Below are positions 60,712 to 64,000 of a DNA stretch of 64,000 nucleotides, in pieces. Under the pieces are notes generated by a model. That model did not search any database. It had not been told where the DNA came from and saw only the letters and a list, made by a program, of their open reading frames with translations. The stretch comes from Cordia subcordata (taxonomy: Eukaryota > Streptophyta > Magnoliopsida > Boraginales > Cordiaceae): contig JAPTOF010000021.1 of assembly GCA_028554755.1 (NCBI GenBank), positions 3,769,501-3,833,500 on the forward strand. The letters are read 5' to 3'. The position numbers were made by a program, and so were the translations under genes. Position 1 is the first letter of the stretch. Each line of letters starts with the position of its first letter.

Positions 60712-62356
60712 TTTCTGGATACAACAATATAATCATAATTAATTTATGAGTATAGAATTGATGCATGCATAATATGTATGCTATCTTTGGAAATAAAACA
60801 TACAAGTACTTTTACATCATTTGCATTTGAGTAGATCAACCTTTTAAACTACTCGAAGTAACAGTGTCTCAACGTCCTCATAAGAACTCCACCGATGGGA
60901 TGGCCGAACTTATGAACGTTAAGTTAAGTGCCACCACTTATTTGAATTAACAATTGCCTGGATATGATCCAATTGAATAATTCAATCACTGTTTTGTTTG
61001 GCTTCTTAAATTCGGTAGTGAACTCTATCGATAGGATAGCTGAACCTACCATTTAAGTTGAGCGTACACCCATTCTTAATGTTTATTCCCCGTAACATTC
61101 TTGATTTAAGCCCTCCGATAGGGTAGTGACTTTAATCAATGTTGCATAAGACGATCTTTAGTGAAGAACTCCACCGATGGGATGGCCGAACTTACTAATA
61201 TCCTTTTGAATAAACATTTTATGTTTCACCTTGTTAAATCTAGACAAAGTGTCACCTTGCGTTGGGGAAGTTAATGACATTTATTATTAACGTGAATCGG
61301 ATATGGAAAGCTGTGGGATATTTCTAGTCCCCTCTCCCACTCAATATTTTAACTTCAGGGTTTCCTTTGATATTCTTGCTTTATTTTAGATCTAAACACA
61401 TTTTGGATTTTTGTAAATCCCCTTTGTGTTACTAAAACATTGCAATATCACAATAAATCTCTTACCTAAATCTGGGTGCACAGACCCTTAGGTTGATATA
61501 TATTTGTAAATCTCAAGTTAAGTTCTTTTAATGTTGTCATGAGATCTCATGGCATCTTTAGACATAGCCGCTTATAATTCTCTTATCTAAGCCATTCTCA
61601 TAAACTTAACTATCTTTAAGAATCAACTCATAGGTATGACTGATTTTTATAAACCCTATTGAGTGGATATATTTCTAGGTGGCAATCATGCTAATGCAAA
61701 TATGTTAAAACATATATCAATGCATTATAATCATCTACCAAAATATGTTAGAATCCCTCTTTGATGGCTCCTTGCAATCTTCAACAAAAACAGCATACAT
61801 AGTAGCTTTTTCTGCCTCAGTCGGTCGACCGTCAATAAGACCCGGTCGACCGGCTCCAATTGCTTCAGGAATTTTTGCTCTCTGGAGTAGCCGGTCGACC
61901 TAGCCGGATGCCTTACTGATTGACCGGTCAGGTCCAGCCGGTCGTCCGACTTGCTTACCCGGCAGAGTATTCCTCTATGCTGTTTTCTTGTTTTTCTCCT
62001 TGGTCTTCAAAGATTACAATAATATACTTTGCTATTGCTAATACAAGCTTCATATAGAAACATTACAAGAATATCAAAACATCCTATGCTTCTTTTAAAT
62101 GAAACTAAAAGCAATAACCATAAATATTTTATACACGAAATTGCCTATGGCCAAGCTTTGTTGACCGTACACAAAAACTCTGTCATGCATACATAAGAAC
62201 CATCAAAGGGATTTTTATATCACTTCCACATACAAGCATAAAACCACAAATATATGCAACACAAGACGTCCTAATCTTGCCACTCACAAGATGACTAATA
62301 TATTTATGCAAATACAATATTCTTGCATAGTCTAAGCATGTTGTGTGTGAGCCTAA
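60712..62356 (-). other. 5' leader of Copia element 3, with internal repeats
   Basis: Long untranslated stretch between primer site and gag. It contains imperfect repeats of gaactccaccgatgggatgg (60884, 61165, with weaker forms near 61020 and 61109) and a GC-rich cluster of GGTCGACC palindromes (61821-61965). No protein-coding frame of note. Confidence 0.6.
61821..61965. repeat. Cluster of GGTCGACC / ACCGGT palindromes
   Basis: Within 145 bases: tcggtcgaccg, cccggtcgaccgg and ccggtcgacct, the perfect palindrome tgaccggtca, and a variant ccggtcgtccg. It is strikingly GC-rich against the AT-rich surroundings. Confidence 0.8.
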
Positions 62357-64000
62357 GCTCTGATACCAATTGAAGGATCGATATTATTAAGTGTGGTATA
62401 TCATAGTCTATATTTTCAAAAAATTCTACCAGAAAACATGCTAGGAAAATAAGATAACCACATAACACACACAATAACATGCTTAAGAACATATAGAATA
62501 TAACTAGTACTTGCAAATATTATATAAAGCTAACCTCTTGAAGCATGGGGCCTTTGATGAAGCTAAAAGCCGTCACGAGCTTTGTTCCTGTTCACGAACA
62601 AGGCCGCCAAAAATTTTACTATAAGGGTGTTGCAGTAGACAACTCCCTAGTCTTCTTCCCTATGATTAAAGAGACTTATCTTGAGAGAATAGCCTCTTGT
62701 GTGGGAAGAAGCAAAGTAATATGCTCTTGAAAAACTAGAGCAAAAATTACACAATAAGTGTGTACTATGTGTTGTAGTATTTTCTTGCCAAAAAGGAAGA
62801 AATCAACTACAAAGTGGAATACATAAAAGGTGTAGGGTCTTGTCTATTTATAGAGAGAACCTTGGCACCCAAAGTTACTAAACTTTCAATGTGGGAGAAA
62901 ATTTCCATGTAGTATTTCCTTTATGTAACTTGTCAATCTTGTCTTGGAAGACTTGTGCAAGTTGTCCACTTGTTTTTGTAGTATTTTGCAAGTTATCCAC
63001 TTGTCTTGGAAGACTTAGTCCAAGCCCATTATCCAAGTCCAACACACAGTTCATAATCCATGTGGAGGCCCAAGCCTAATAGGAAACCATCTTATCCCAA
63101 TTAGGTTATCTTGGACTCTAAAGAAAGTCCAAACCCAATTCCAAGCTTTGGTCCAATAAGGCTACTACCACAATATGGAATTTGCTCTTTCAAGATTACT
63201 CTCTTAAAGTTATTTCAACTAGGGAAGGGACCAAGAATACACAATTATCCTTAGCTTCCAAAAATAATTAAAAATGTCCTTGCCCGATCTAGGCGACATA
63301 ATAATAATTGTTTTTAACTCCGATCTATTCCACTATAAGATCGAAGTTGCACTCCAAGAATAATTGCCATTACCTAAAAGCTTATCACAAATGAATGTGA
63401 ACTTTGTCTTTGACCTACTAAATAACCGATCATAATGCCCCTCTATGTATACCCATAGCTAAGACCGATTCTTTGACCTGTGTACTATCACTTTCTTAGT
63501 TGTATCTTTTTCTGTTGAGTTTTTTGTCCAATTGCCAACCATCCTTGGTCAAGGAATCTCTTGATCTCGGAAGCGACCCTCAAGCCATATGACTTACACA
63601 TCTATAAAGGTAGTATCACTAGATCTAGATTCGGATGATAAATTTGGACAATCCCAAAGGGAGCACATATATTCCATTTTGTATATGTATGTTCCAATTA
63701 ATTAGAAATTAGCATTCAATGCACAAGGCTGTTGATCCTAATAAAATAAGATCTCACCCACAGTGAATCAAAGTGCTAAACCCTAACTTCATTAGTTCAT
63801 CCACATATACTCAAGATTAAGAGCAATGATCATTTAATAGCAGTGAGTGTCTTGTTTTCTTCCTTTGATAGTATGTCTCTAGAAAATATACTCACAATGG
63901 TCCTATCCAATACGTGACACACGTACTATTAAGACAAATCCAGAAAGTCCTCCAATGACCTAGGTATACCACCCTCAAAGAGGAGACTTGCTCAATATAA

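Larger units (their letters stand above)
54870..64000 (-). mobile_element. Copia-type LTR retrotransposon 3 with 1.9-kb LTRs (5' LTR cut by window end)
   Basis: The 3' LTR is 54870-56773 (1904 bp, TGAAGGAT...CTTAACA on the plus strand). The 5' LTR starts at 62371 and runs past the window end; the copies align at a steady offset of about 7500 with a few differences per 60 bases. The primer site tggtatcagagc is at 62368-62357 (minus strand), and the purine tract aagtaggagat abuts the 3' LTR. TATA boxes (ctataaata, minus strand) are near 55353 and 62853. Copia gene order. The long LTRs and the gag start suggest the Angela group (inference). The full element would be about 9.4 kb. Confidence 0.92.

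Noticed and set aside
61821..61965. CRISPR-like array
   Set aside because: Repeats are short, unevenly spaced and palindromic, in a plant retrotransposon leader; no cas genes.

Overview
The window is plant nuclear DNA, most likely from a eudicot. It is AT-rich, has long GT-AG introns, contains two conserved plant genes, and the rest is dominated by layered transposable elements. No CRISPR array, operon, rRNA or convincing tRNA gene is visible.

Host genes. (1) 3880-8395 (+) is a seven-exon gene whose spliced product is an intact 266-residue chloroplast 2-Cys peroxiredoxin (BAS1 type), with both redox cysteines. (2) 24086-19675 (-) is a seven-exon gene whose spliced product is an intact 216-residue LOG-type cytokinin riboside 5'-monophosphate phosphoribohydrolase. 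They are about 11 kb apart, point toward each other and have no evident functional link.

Transposon landscape. The left edge (1-1306) looks like the 3' end of a retrotransposon. Between the two genes lie two copies of a very small LTR element (SMART/TRIM type; 10529-10806 and 15283-15630, the latter with a perfect GGAAT target duplication), a 1.46-kb solo LTR (15856-17313, AGGCT duplication), a TIR element (17598-18109) and several AT-rich MITE-like repeats. From 27.5 to 36 kb there is a CACTA-like end, then an old minus-strand Copia element (about 28770-35930) that was hit by a third SMART/TRIM copy and by a younger Copia element (30423-35272). From 37.1 to 43.8 kb there are two tandem units of roughly 400 bp: one carries a 361-bp solo LTR (ATAAT duplication), the other a complete Copia element (37966-43526, 332-bp LTRs) whose leader holds 15 copies of a WRKY W-box sequence.

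From 48 to 54.4 kb there is a non-autonomous hAT element (8-bp duplication CGTGTGGA), a foldback Mutator-like element inserted inside a LINE reverse-transcriptase reading frame (near-perfect 9-bp duplication), and a decayed hAT transposase gene. From 54870 to beyond the right edge is a large Copia element with 1.9-kb LTRs. Every retroelement pol region seen here carries stops or frameshifts.

I found no new defence system or metabolic cluster. The most unusual material is structural: the SMART/TRIM family, the nested foldback element, the twice-hit tandem repeat, and the W-box and GGTCGACC arrays in Copia leaders. All calls come from reading the sequence by eye; no database search was made.
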